NCBI GenBank assembly: GCA_003427395.1
Contig: BFEA01000697.1
Span: forward strand, 76,139 to 102,402
Length of the DNA stretch: 26,264 nucleotides
Reading direction: 5' to 3'
Origin: Chara braunii
Lineage: Eukaryota; Streptophyta; Charophyceae; Charales; Characeae
Shown here: positions 8,568 to 17,655 of the stretch, in pieces
Numbering within the stretch: position 1 is the stretch's first letter
Layout: the number at the start of each line of letters is the position of its first letter
Position numbers and translations under genes: made by a program
The notes under the pieces: generated by a model
The model's database searches: none
Told to the model about the DNA's origin: nothing
The model's input: only the letters and a program-made list of their open reading frames with translations

Positions 8568-8801
8568 CGATGTACCAATATATCATCAAAATAAGAGCAA
8601 TACCACGAATTCAAATGTCAATGCTGAAGCTTTCTGGTTACACCAACACAGTATCCAACGTCGCTCCGGTTGATTAGTGCCCAAAGCTCAACCTCCTCTA
8701 CTCAACCTATCTACGTGTATGCAATTGGATCACATCGAAGTTGGAGACCAATGTACGTGACGCCATCACCAATGACTACCGTCAGCATACAACAGGTATG
8801 T
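8568..8801 (+). repeat. Diverged block, copy 2, ending in GTATGT
   Basis: Second copy of the block at 6202-6445, 2356 bases further on when aligned at the GTATGT. It keeps AATAAGAGCAATACCA, ACACCAACACAGTATCCAA, GAGACCAATGTACGTGACG and ACAACAGGTATGT (cut at 8795|8796). As in copy 1, a pyrimidine-rich tract follows, as an intron start would have. The open frame leading into the junction ends ..LETNVRDAITNDYRQHTTG. Confidence 0.6.
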
Positions 8802-9065
8802 TCTCTCTCGTCCTTCTCTACGTATTTCCTCCCCACCCTCTCCCCTTTACGCTCTTCCTCTACCCTTTGCGCAGCCTCCTCTCACCACGATGTTTTTCTT
8901 TCCTCCTGCGCGCACTCTCTCCCGACTCACGCTACTTCCGCTCGATCCTCTCCTGGTCGCTCTCCTTCCTCCTCGTGCGCTCGTTTCCTCACGCTAGTTG
9001 TTTTCTTTCACGGCGCGGTCTTCTACCGCCGCGCATTTCATCCTCGTGCCTCCCCCTTCTCTCTC
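8802..9065. other. Pyrimidine-rich stretch
   Basis: CTCTTCC/CTCC-rich DNA with no recognised feature. Open frames of 134 and 151 codons pass through, rich in Ser, Phe and Leu as expected from this composition. Confidence 0.4.
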
Positions 9066-9380
9066 CCCTCATACACACACGTACACACACACACACACGT
9101 AAACATACATACACACAAGGAGTAGTATGTTTTTCCATATTCTAGCGGTAGATTCATTCGATTTTGATCGTGCTATCCGCACACACATACATATAAAAAT
9201 AGGAGTGCATATATTTTCATTTTCTAGCAGTAGATTCATTCGATTTTGCTCATCGGATCGATTGAAGTTGTGTCTGATCGGCCGCGCGTTTCGTCACGTA
9301 CACACACACACACACACACGAGGTGTAATGTACTTTTTTATGTTTTAGTTGTAGATTCATTCGATTTTTCTCATCCTATT
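9066..9380. repeat. Three-copy ~60-bp repeat between CA runs
   Basis: Three copies at about 9118-9178, 9202-9262 and 9320-9380 share AGGAGT..TATTTTTTCATTTTCTAG, then GTAGATTCATTCGATTTT and CTCATC..AT.G. Each is preceded by a CACA tract (about 9074-9099, 9180-9190 and 9301-9319). So the full unit is CA run plus 60-base core, with variable spacing. TTTTCTAG followed by GTAGATTC resembles a 3' splice site, but nothing else supports an exon. Confidence 0.8.
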
Positions 9381-9744
9381 GATGGAAGTACCACGAAACT
9401 ATTCGCGAGGTACGAATCATACCTGTTCCTCCTCTTGTTGTCGTCGTCATCGCCAATCATCACAAGAAGATGAGTGAGGGTAAACACAACGATCCGCAAG
9501 CCATTACCACGACAGAGGAAAACTCTAAGAGCCGAATGAGCGAGTTGTCGTGAAGCCTTGTGAGAGAGACGCCTCGGGGTCCGATTGATCACCAGAAAAG
9601 GACTCGCCCATCTCTTGCAAACTGGAAACCACCCAAAGCGCTTGGAGAGAGTCCCTCGTAACTCAAGTACAAAATCCCAAAACCCATGCCTGGGAAGTTC
9701 GCCATCATCGACTGCAAGGGTAAATTGTTTTTTCCATCCTCTCT
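9381..9744. other. Unassigned, upstream of trinucleotide tract
   Basis: No gene is recognised. An open frame starting about 9585 continues into the TTC tract only because that repeat lacks stops in several frames. Confidence 0.35.
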
Positions 9745-9860
9745 CCTCTTCTTCTTCTTCTTCTTCTTCTTCTTCTTCTTCTTCTTCTTCTTCTTCTTCT
9801 TCTTCCTCTCCTTCTCTTCTTCTTCTTCTTCTTCTTCTTCTTCTTCTTCTTCTTCTTCTT

Positions 9861-9892
<32 letters not shown>

Positions 9893-9986
9893 GCTCTCCT
9901 CTCGTTCTCTCCTTCTTCTTCTTCTTCTTCTTCTTCTTCTTCTTCTTCTTCTTCTTCTTCTTCTTCTTCTTCGTCGTCGTCGTCAT

Positions 9987-10024
<38 letters not shown>

Positions 10025-10025
10025 T
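9745..10025. repeat. Long TTC -> GTC -> GGC trinucleotide tract
   Basis: (TTC)n occupies about 9748-9891 with few interruptions, a short break (ACGCTCTCCTCTCG) follows, then (TTC)n again to about 9971. Next come (GTC)n with one ATC (about 9972-10002) and (GGC)n (about 10003-10025). The register stays constant, so the change of letters suggests point changes later amplified. The other strand is (GAA)n, a sequence known to form triplex DNA at such lengths. Confidence 0.97.
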
Positions 10026-10307
10026 CTCTCTCTCTATCCCATGCACGCCGTTTTTCTTCCACTATTTTCTATGTGCTGCCTTTTTTTCCTCGCGCACGCT
10101 CTCCCCATGTTTTCTCGCCCATGCGCAATCCCCTTCTGCTGCTGTGCACTCGCTGCATCGCCCAACAAGCACTCAACCCGAGCTAGTGGACCAAAGTCCG
10201 GGAAGTCGTGCTCGAAGCCGAGCAAACTTCGTGGAAACGAATCTGTCCGGCTATGTTACAGAGATTCACTAAAGCGAATTTGTGGAGAGTAGCTACGGGA
10301 TCAGAGA
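10026..10307. other. Unassigned stretch after trinucleotide tract
   Basis: A plus-strand frame open over about 10177-10272 has unbiased composition but no recognised homology. Nothing else is seen. Confidence 0.3.
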
Positions 10308-10413
10308 AAGTAAAAAATAAATAAATAATAAACTAATAAAATAAAATAAAAAGAATATAACTAATAACAACAACAAAAAGAAAAGAAAAGAAAAGAAAAA
10401 AACAAAAGAAAAA
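10308..10413. repeat. A-rich AAAT/AAAAG low-complexity tract
   Basis: AAATA units, then ACAACA, then (AAAAG)n. It lies directly left of the plus-strand SINE-like head and could be an A-rich tail or an insertion site. Confidence 0.85.
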
Positions 10414-10447
10414 CCCAATTGCTAACTACCTCGTCGTGTCAACTGTC

Positions 10448-10530
10448 ACGACGTGGTCTAACCGTAACTAACTCCGATTTTGAGGTCAGGGGTTCGAGCC
10501 CCGGCCTACCGAAACCGGGTGAAAACAAAG
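10448..10530 (+). mobile_element. tRNA-like SINE head (plus strand)
   Basis: A-box-like TGGTCTAACCGT (10454-10465) and a perfect B box GGTTCGAGCCC (10491-10501) start 37 bases apart, shorter than the 44 of the other heads. Between them comes AACTAACTCCGATTTTGAGGT. The sequence after the B box (CCGGCCTACCGAAACCGGG) is GC-rich. The SINE body cannot be delimited. Confidence 0.55.
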
Positions 10531-10554
10531 TAAAGTTCCTCGTTGAAAGGAGTT

Positions 10555-10640
10555 AGCTCAAGGTCGGGCAAATTCAATCCCTAGATCTATTACTTAACAG
10601 TCTGCACTCAAACCTACTAAGCTAGCTCCTACTTTGGTTA
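10555..10640 (-). mobile_element. tRNA-like SINE head (minus strand)
   Basis: Read on the minus strand: GGAGCTAGCTTAGTAGG with an exact A-box consensus TAGCTTAGTAGG (10624-10613) and a decayed B box GGATTGAATTT (10580-10570), again starting 44 bases apart. GGAGCTAG near the start and GAGCTAACTCC at the far end are inverted, giving an acceptor-stem-like closure. It faces the plus-strand head at 10.45 kb. Confidence 0.5.
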
Positions 10641-10675
10641 CAAGCGGAGCTGCTCAAATACATATAGAGTAGTGG

Positions 10676-10704
10676 GGGCTCGGTTCGCCTAGTGGCCCGA
10701 GCCC
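10676..10704. repeat. Hairpin, 8-bp GC stem
   Basis: GGGCTCGG (10676-10683) pairs with CCGAGCCC (10697-10704) across a 13-base loop. No T run follows, so it is not a Pol III or rho-independent terminator. Confidence 0.7.
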
Positions 10705-10735
10705 AATTCTAAGCCTCTGTGTGCGCACGCTTGCT

Positions 10736-10865
10736 GGTCTGCGTGTTTATTTGAGTGTTTGTCGTCTTGAGTATGTATGTTCCCCGCAGTCTATCCGTAT
10801 TCATGTTTTCTGGTCTGCGGGCTTGTCTAAATCTTTGAGGGCTTGAGTGTGTGTGTGACCCGCAG
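10736..10865. repeat. Two-copy ~76-bp repeat
   Basis: GGTCTGCG..TTTGAG..CTTGAGT.TGT.TG..CCCGCAG occurs at 10736-10789 and again at 10812-10865. The copies differ in the middle, so the duplication is old. Confidence 0.65.
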
Positions 10866-11720
10866 AGCATTTGATTGATCGGAAAATCCGAAGGCCGATA
10901 CTTACCTGTTGTCGTGACATTGAGGGTTGCAGCGGGGAAAAATGCTCCAGTGGCGGGGAAAGAGGCCCAAATCACTTAAGAGCAGTGGAAAACACTCACG
11001 TAGTAGGTAGGTCGGTACCACACCAAGTAGAGGTAGATGTGCCGGGTACTCGAGACCAAGCAGAAGAAGACAAAAGTTGGCATTTTTAGAGGCCCAGTAC
11101 TAGTAGGCAAGCAGGTACCAGCTCAAGTAGCCTGAGCCTAACGAGCGATATCAGGGTCCGCAATGATCTTTCTCTCCAAAAGGGAGGAGATACCGGCTGC
11201 TGGTGTGGTTGAGTGACTACGAAGTCTCCGCCCAAGAGGCAAATGTCCCTTTCCACACGGAAGGTCGAGCGAGAGCCTCAACCTCACTTGCGGTATACGA
11301 GTAAGGATGGAGGTACCGCTCGAGCAAGTGCTAGCAATCCGGGAGCTACTGCAGACCCGATGATCACAAAGTTTTAATTGCTCCAATTGTACGGTTGGGG
11401 CGTATATTGATTTATCTTGACTAACGTATCGACAATTAAGTCTCGGTGTGTGTCGCAGATATGCCCGACACAACACTAACCCAATCGACCACCCAACCTC
11501 TTCGGTCGAAGAGCATTACTATCGATTCTAACCAACAAAACACACGTCACAATAACGCACACACATACTTAAAAAAAATTTCTCACTTATTTGCTCCGGC
11601 CTCAATAGTCAAGGAAATCGTTTCAAAGTGCCGCGAGAAAAATGCACGTACTTTGAACTTCGGACCGACTCTATTGTAGTGGCCGATGTCGTTGTTGTGT
11701 CGACTACAAAAGCATGGCCC
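10866..11720. other. Unassigned stretch
   Basis: No gene is recognised. GTACTAGTAGGCAAGCAGGTACC and GTAGTAGGTAGGTCGGTACC (near 11096 and 10999) are loosely repeated. A 112-codon minus-strand frame at 11138-11476 has no recognised domain; it may be a continuation of the element at 11.7-12.05 kb. Confidence 0.35.
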
Positions 11721-12055
11721 AATACCCTTGTAAGGTCACTCTACGAGAACGCCCTCGGTTGAGTCATCTCTGCAATTGCACACGAGCAACTTTCGCACGT
11801 AGTTCGGTAGCTCGGTTGGGATATGCCTTTCCAAGGGTGGTGACAATTCCTTAGGCAAAGGCAAGTTGTTCCTTGCGCGACCTCTATCCAATCGTAGGGG
11901 TTCTCGAGAGGTACGATTGACGCACTTGGTCCGAGCGGCGAAAGCTTCCTTGCGACAAAAGTCCCGCAAAATCATGCGTTACGCGACCAGGGGGTCCCCT
12001 TGCGGGACCAATGTGCTCGACAAAGGGCTAGCATGCAAAAACCAAGAAAGGTAAA
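11721..12055 (-). mobile_element. Unidentified element R, minus copy
   Basis: Its minus strand matches 16.98-17.65 kb on the plus strand. Shared words run in order: GGACCC.CCTGG.CGCGT.ACGCA, CCAAGTGCG, TACCTCTCG, CCCCTACG, CTTGCC/CTTACC, CCGAGCTACC, TGCAATCGCAGAG-type and CAACCGAGGGC. In one frame (11975-11736) it encodes TSREPLRLDRGRARNNLPLP, against TSREPLRQDRANARHDLPPP in the other copy, 14 of 20 identical. The frame is open for 79 codons. It may be part of an LTR retrotransposon, but no protease, RT or integrase motif is present. A run of A on the plus strand follows at 12052-12071. Confidence 0.55.
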
Positions 12056-12071
12056 AAAAAAAAAAAAAAAA

Positions 12072-12359
12072 CAGTTTGAAAAAAAAAAAGTTATGTACAA
12101 AAATAATCAAAACAATATTTAACTCAACAGTACATAAAATGTTTTTACCAACATAACCGAGTGACTTTAGTAGCGTTGTATATGTATAGAAAACAAAAAA
12201 CGCAAGAATTTGTGTGTATTTGTAGATTTGCGTACATTGAACAATGAACAAAGATTCACCATATACTACATAAGGTTGGAAGAATCATAGCAAGATGAAA
12301 TTTCAATGACTAAAAACCATGTTTCTATTGAAAAAAATATATGCAAATATATATATATA
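12072..12359. other. Unassigned AT-rich stretch
   Basis: No gene is recognised. It ends in a (TA)n tract that is the insertion site of the first hAT-like copy. Confidence 0.4.
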
Positions 12360-12367
12360 TATATATA

Positions 12368-13100
12368 CAGGGTAACCGGTGTTCGGGACGGGCCGAACGC
12401 CTGAACCCGAACGCCGAAACGTATGGGACCCCTTGGGGATGCGTTCGGCCGTTAGGGCCGAACGCAGACCCAAAAAAAACAAAAACAAAACAAAAACATC
12501 ACAAAAATCTGAAAAAACGATATGTTATGAAAAAAATAAAATTAAACAAGATTTGCCGGAGCATTACATCCAAATTCCTAACCAAATTTGAAATAAAAAT
12601 AAAATACGAAAAACAAATACTAATAATAAAAATAAAAACAAATAAAAAAATAATTAAATGTAGTGAGTGCTCGAGCACGTTTTTGACACCGCCATCTTTC
12701 ACGATTTTTCATTTTTTTTTGGCAAAGCTAAATGCCCGGAAAATTTACAGATATGTATTTCACATAATGCAAAACCTACTAAAAACGTTTCAAAAAATAA
12801 TAAAATTGTTTAGACCCCGAACTCTAGTGAAAACAAAAAGTAAAAAGTGAAAACAATTGTGGGCGAGCACGTTTTGACACCGCCATCTTTGGTGTTTTTT
12901 AATTCTTATTTGGCTGAGCCAAATGACTTGAAAATTTATAGGCATGTACCTCACGTCATAGAAAACTCACAGAAAAGTTTTTTAAAAAATATATATATAT
13001 TTTTAGGCCCCAAAATAATTTTTGCCGGAGGCCAAACGCTGTTAGGTTCGGACCCCGTACGGGACCCCGAACGCCCGTACGTACGGAAGTCTGCCTGGGG
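12368..13100 (+). mobile_element. hAT-like MITE copy E1, 3' end lost
   Basis: Starts CAGGGTAACC in a (TA)n tract, followed by a GC-rich subterminal zone with repeated CCGAACGCC words and the foldback GCGTTCGGCC..GGCCGAACGC (about 12441-12465). The interior is AT-rich and noncoding, with two direct subrepeats about 192 bases apart (GAGCACGTTTTTGACACCG at 12673, GAGCACGTTTTGACACCG at 12865). The 3' zone carries GGACCCCGAACGCCCGTACG. Relative to E2 the last ~30 bases, with the right terminal repeat, are missing at 13100, where (TA)n begins. No transposase is encoded. Confidence 0.8.
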
Positions 13101-13217
13101 ATATACATATATATATACAAGGTAACCGGCGTTCGGGACGGACCGAATGCCCGAGCCCGAACGCCCGAACCCGAACGCCCGAAACCGAACTCCCGAACGT
13201 ATGGGACCCCTTGGGGA

Positions 13218-13406
13218 NNNNNNNNNNNNNNNNNNNNNNNNNNNNNNNNNNNNNNNNNNNNNNNNNNNNNNNNNNNNNNNNNNNNNNNNNNNNNNNNNNN
13301 NNNNNNNNNNNNNNNNNNNNNNNNNNNNNNNNNNNNNNNNNNNNNNNNNNNNNNNNNNNNNNNNNNNNNNNNNNNNNNNNNNNNNNNNNNNNNNNNNNNN
13401 NNNNNN
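13218..13406. other. Assembly gap (189 unresolved bases)
   Basis: A run of unresolved bases inside E2. The matching stretch in E1 (about 12438-12545) is only about 105 bases, so the gap size is either an estimate or hides extra sequence. Open frames drawn across it are not real. Confidence 0.99.
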
Positions 13407-13489
13407 AAAAAAAAAACAAGATTTGTCCGAGCACTACATCCGAATTCCTTACCAAATTTGAAATAAAAATAAAATACGGGAAACAAATA

Positions 13490-13497
13490 TTAATAAT
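13490..13497. repeat. Left target-site duplication of E3
   Basis: TTAATAAT, differing at the first base from the right copy. E1's undisturbed sequence has CTAATAAT, so the left copy is the mutated one. Confidence 0.85.
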
Positions 13498-14256
13498 TAG
13501 GGTTGCCGGCGTTCGGGACGGGCCGAACACCCGAACCCGAACGCCTGAACGTACAGGACCTCTTCGGAAGGCGTTCGGCTGTTCGGGCCGAACGCGGACC
13601 AAAAAAAAGAAAACGTTTTCAAAAAAATTCGAAAACAAAATATGTTATGGAGAACAATAAACTAAACAACATTTGCCTGGGCACTACATCCAACTTCTTT
13701 ACCAAATTTGAATTAAAAATCAAATACAAAAAATAAACACTATGATCAAATTAAGAAAAAATAAAAAGAGAATCAAAATGAGTGAGTGTGCCAGCACCTT
13801 TTCGACACCACCATCTTTGCCGATTTTTAATTATTTTTTGGCATTGACAAATTCCCTGAAAATTTACAGATATGTAGCTTACATAATCAATAACTCATTT
13901 TATTTTATTTTTCAATAATAAAATTGTTAAGGCCCCGAAATAAAGTGAAAACAAAAGGTTAAAAGTGAAAAAAAAACAAAATAGTGAGTGGGCGAGCACG
14001 TTTTGACACCCCCATCTTTGATGATTTTTAATGTTTTTTTGGCTTAACAGAATGGCTTCAAAATTTATAGGCGTGTAAGTTACATCATAGAGAGCTCACC
14101 AAAACAAATTCCGAAAAAAAAACTTATTTTTAGGCCCCGAAACAAATTTTGGCGGGGGCCGAACCTCGAGGTGTTCGGCCCTCGAACGGGACCCCGAACG
14201 CCTGAATGTTTCGGGGGCCAGCCCGGGGGCCCCGAACGTTCGATCAGGTAACCCTG
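13498..14256 (+). mobile_element. hAT-like MITE copy E3, nested in E2
   Basis: 759 bases with ends TAGGGTTGCC (13498) and GGTAACCCTG (14247-14256). It is flanked by TTAATAAT (13490-13497) and CTAATAAT (14257-14264). E1 shows the empty site, CTAATAAT once, at 12620-12627. Eight-base target duplication with CAGGG-type ends is diagnostic of the hAT superfamily. It has the same interior plan as E1 and E2, including the two subrepeats (about 13790 and 13992) and subterminal CGAACG words, but is clearly diverged from them. Confidence 0.88.
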
Positions 14257-14264
14257 CTAATAAT
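14257..14264. repeat. Right target-site duplication of E3
   Basis: CTAATAAT, identical to the empty site at 12620-12627 in E1. Confidence 0.85.
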
Positions 14265-14770
14265 AAAATAAATAAAGATAAAAAGATAATTAAATTTAGT
14301 GAGTGCGCAAGCATGCTTTCGACACCGCCATCCTTGGCGATTTTTTATTTTTTTTGGGCATAACTAAATGCCCTGAAAATTTACAGATGTGTACTTCACA
14401 TAACAGAAAACCCACTAAAAACGTTTCAAAAAATAATAAAATTGTTTAGACCCCTAACTAAAGTGAAAACAAAAAGTAAAAAGTGAAAAAATACGTGGGC
14501 GAGCACATTTTGACACTGCCATCTTTGGCGATTTTTAATTCTTATTTGGCTTAAGCAAATGACTTCAAAATTTACAGGCATGTACCTCACGTCATGGAGA
14601 ACTCACAAAAAAAATTCAGAAAAAAATTATTAGTTTTAGGCCCCGAAATAATTTTTGGCGGGGGACGAACGCTGTCAGGTTTGGACCTCATACCGGACCC
14701 CGAACGCCCGTACGTACGGAGGTCTGCCCGGGGACCTCTGTACGTACTGGATGGTGACCCTGTATATATA

Positions 14771-16500
14771 TATATATTAACATGTAACAAGTATACAACG
14801 AAAAAAAAAAAAAAAAAAAACATAAAAAATAGATAATAGGCATGAATAAAAAATTAAAATTAAAAATGAACGGAAGGAGGGATGTTAGTTAAACAATTAA
14901 AGATAAAACTCACTATATGAACCACAATTGCTTTTACGGACACTGATCCTTAAATGTATGATAAAAAATTCAAATTCAAAATTTTTATAGTTGATTGCAC
15001 AAACTTTTATAAATATATTTATAAGTTATAAAAACCAAATATAAATCAAACTAAATTAAACTAAAATTATAAGTTATAGGAACCTAAAAAACTTAACCAA
15101 AATATGACTATGTAAAACTATTTTTTTATTAGGTCATAATTATAACAATGTCATATTTGAAGCAATATGCCACAAATATAGGCCCGAGAAACGTATTACC
15201 AAATGTTTAGTTTACTGCATGACGTTTTTTTATTGATAACAATACGAGGATTTTATTTTATAGTAAGTTGTCATGATCTTAAAACGTGAATGAGTGAGTT
15301 AAACTAACCTAAAGCGTTTCAAACATGTATCAAGAACTATGGAATATATACACAAGAAAGAAACACATGTAACAAAAACAAATCAAAACTAAATATAGAA
15401 GAAAAAAATAAAAACCATATTTGTGAAAATATGAAAAATCGTGTATAACATCGTGTCGAATTTTATTTGCACATAAAAAGGTTGATCTTGAAGCCTACAT
15501 AACGAATGCATAACACTATGTAAAACTTAAAATAAACGATTTAAGGAAACAATAATAGTAGTGGCGTGATCATATGATAGATCGTAAATGTTTAAAGTTC
15601 ATATTTGATTCACCATACAGTAATCAAAATATGCAACGAAATTGATAATACATTGTACATGGTTTACCATACTGCTAGTGTTACTTATGAAAATATTTGT
15701 GTCTTACAACACACATAATATTAACGCGCTGCACACAATGCACATTGTACACAAAAATAGTTTTTATTGTGTCGTTCATATCCTGTATAAGAGTGAAACA
15801 ATTTTTGGTGAGATGTTGGGTTGATGGATGACAAACACTATAAAATAGTTATACCAATGAAACATTTTCGAGTATGACAATTCATGAAGGGAAGTGATGC
15901 ACGATGAATGTTAGACGATAAATGTAATCATGATGCGTAACGCATGAATGCGAGTAAAATAGTTAAAGCAATAATTAATAAAATTAAAATTTTCATAATT
16001 GCAATCCGTTAATTAAACCACAACTCCTTATAAGGTGATTCTTCAGTATATTTGTTTTGTCCCCCCTATGGTGTGTTACATGAATCAAGTCGACAATATA
16101 CAATTCATTACATTCAAAGCGACTCCTTTGCGTTTATGTGTAACAATTTGGAAATCTTCTAAGAGGCTAGTTGTTCAAACCAATAGTAAATCGCTCGACT
16201 ACTGAAGTCGGACTAAAAAATACTCTGCACGGCAAAAAAAATCAATCTGGTGGCATGGCAAAAACGTTTGTGTACATTACAAGTGTTATGAGACTATTAT
16301 TTTCTTTATGCTATTGTTTTATTTAATTCTCTTTAATATTTAAACTATTTAACCCCCTTTATGTTTGGGCGGGATGTTGTAGATCGAATGACAATAATAT
16401 ATACTACTCATGTCATATTGTACAAGATTATAAACTAAGCCCCTACAAGTGAGAAATATCCCGGACCTTGATTTGTTTACAATGCAGACACCGAGTATAT
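14771..16500. other. AT-rich unassigned region
   Basis: About 1.7 kb of AT-rich DNA starting with the (TA)n flank of E2 and an A run (about 14801-14820). No open frame above about 60 codons and no repeat family is recognised. It may be an old, decayed element or ordinary intergenic DNA. Confidence 0.45.
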
Positions 16501-16975
16501 TGTGGGGAGGGTAATGCCCCCGCGTCTGATAGTGTTCGTCGCGCATCGCCCCTGGTCCCGCCTCCTTGCGAAGTTGGTAGGCATGAGTAAGGTTTGGACG
16601 ATGCCCCGAATACCATAATGTAAAAACCGGTCAGGGCTCTCACGTCTGGTCTCACATATGGAACCTCAAATGTGTACTTGAATTCCACGTAAGCTGTATG
16701 ATGGACTAAAGATACAGCGATGATTCAATCAATAGAGAGGATTGTGGACTTCGTGGATTATCTGCTGGCTGTGAAGGCTTTATTCTGACCACGAAGAAGC
16801 AAGTATGCCACGAGGGAGCATACAAAAGGTGGGCAAGAGTAAAGGCAACAATGTAGGTTTGTTGGAGGTGACTCTCATTGTGGTTAATTGCCTCGACATC
16901 ATCTTTCTGCCAGCATGTTACCCTATCATCATCACCCATTATTCATGACCTACTGTCAAACGCATCGGGCCAACA
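16501..16975. other. Unassigned, mixed composition
   Basis: GC content rises here. Overlapping minus-strand frames (16443-16688, 16706-16939) have no recognised domain. It may be the 5' part of the element at 16.98 kb. Confidence 0.3.
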
Positions 16976-17655
16976 CCGCACTAACGGGGCGGGACCCTCC
17001 TGGCCGCGTCACGCAGAAGTTGGCTTGATCCTCATCGCGATACACATGGAGCTTCTGCAAGCCACTCCGGCCAAGTGCGCCAGCCATACCTCTCGCGAGC
17101 CCCTACGGCAGGATAGGGCCAACGCGAGGCACGACTTACCTCCACCTGCGAGAGACGGTTAACGAGGGTCCAAATATTCGCCGTTTTCGTTGGCAATTGC
17201 GGTGCGAATTTCTTCAAAACCTTTAAAAACAAACGATATGAGACCATAGTGCAAACATCAAAAAAGGAAACAGGCTAAAAAAAGCAAAAAAAAAACAAAA
17301 AAACACTATAAAACCCTAACACAAAGACACTGTCCGAGTCAAAATGAAGCGTCCAACGAATTCAACAAAATGCCAACTTTTTTATTATTGATCCAACCAT
17401 GTAAAAACTGCATACATGATGTACCCTAAAACACATTTATATCACACAAAAAGAAAAACAAGAAAAAAAGCAAAAAATCAACACAATATGACAGTTTCAG
17501 TGCAATTCGGTGCAAAATTCGTTCCCAGTCCACAATACGAGTTACCTTTGATGGGCGTATCCCCGCCGAGCTACCAGTCCACAATACGAAAGCTAATCAG
17601 TTGCAATCGCAGAGGTGGACCAACCGAGGGCATTTCTCGTTCGCTATAGCATAGG
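16976..17655 (+). mobile_element. Unidentified element R, plus copy with insertion
   Basis: Same element as 12.05-11.72 kb (minus). Alignment holds from CGGGACCCTCCTGG to GAGAGACGGTTAAC (about 16988-17163), breaks, and resumes at GGGCGTATCCCCGCCGAGCT through CAACCGAGGGC to about 17645. The intervening ~380 bases (about 17163-17545) have no partner in the minus copy. CCAGTCCACAATACGA lies at 17525-17540, near the right break, and again at 17574-17589. The coding frame seen in the other copy is broken by the insertion. Confidence 0.55.

Larger units (their letters stand above)
13118..14762 (+). mobile_element. hAT-like MITE copy E2, with E3 inside
   Basis: Begins CAAGGTAACC (13118) and ends GGTGACCCTG (14753-14762), a 10-base terminal inverted repeat with two mismatches; both sides are flanked by TATATATA (13110-13117 and 14763-14770). 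Removing E3 and one 8-base target copy leaves a sequence parallel to E1: AAGATTTG, CTACATCC, ACCAAATTTGAAATAAAAAT, the two GACACCGCCATC subrepeats, and the subterminal GGACCCCGAACGCCCGTACGTACGG. An assembly gap falls in its left part. It is non-autonomous. Confidence 0.85.

Noticed and set aside
9585-10292. 235-codon plus-strand open frame, and matching frames on other strands and phases
   Set aside because: Most of its length is the TTC/GTC/GGC tract, which lacks stops in several frames. The encoded Ser, Leu or Phe runs follow from the repeat.
12956-13660. Long open frames over the assembly gap
   Set aside because: They owe their length to unresolved bases and are otherwise MITE DNA.
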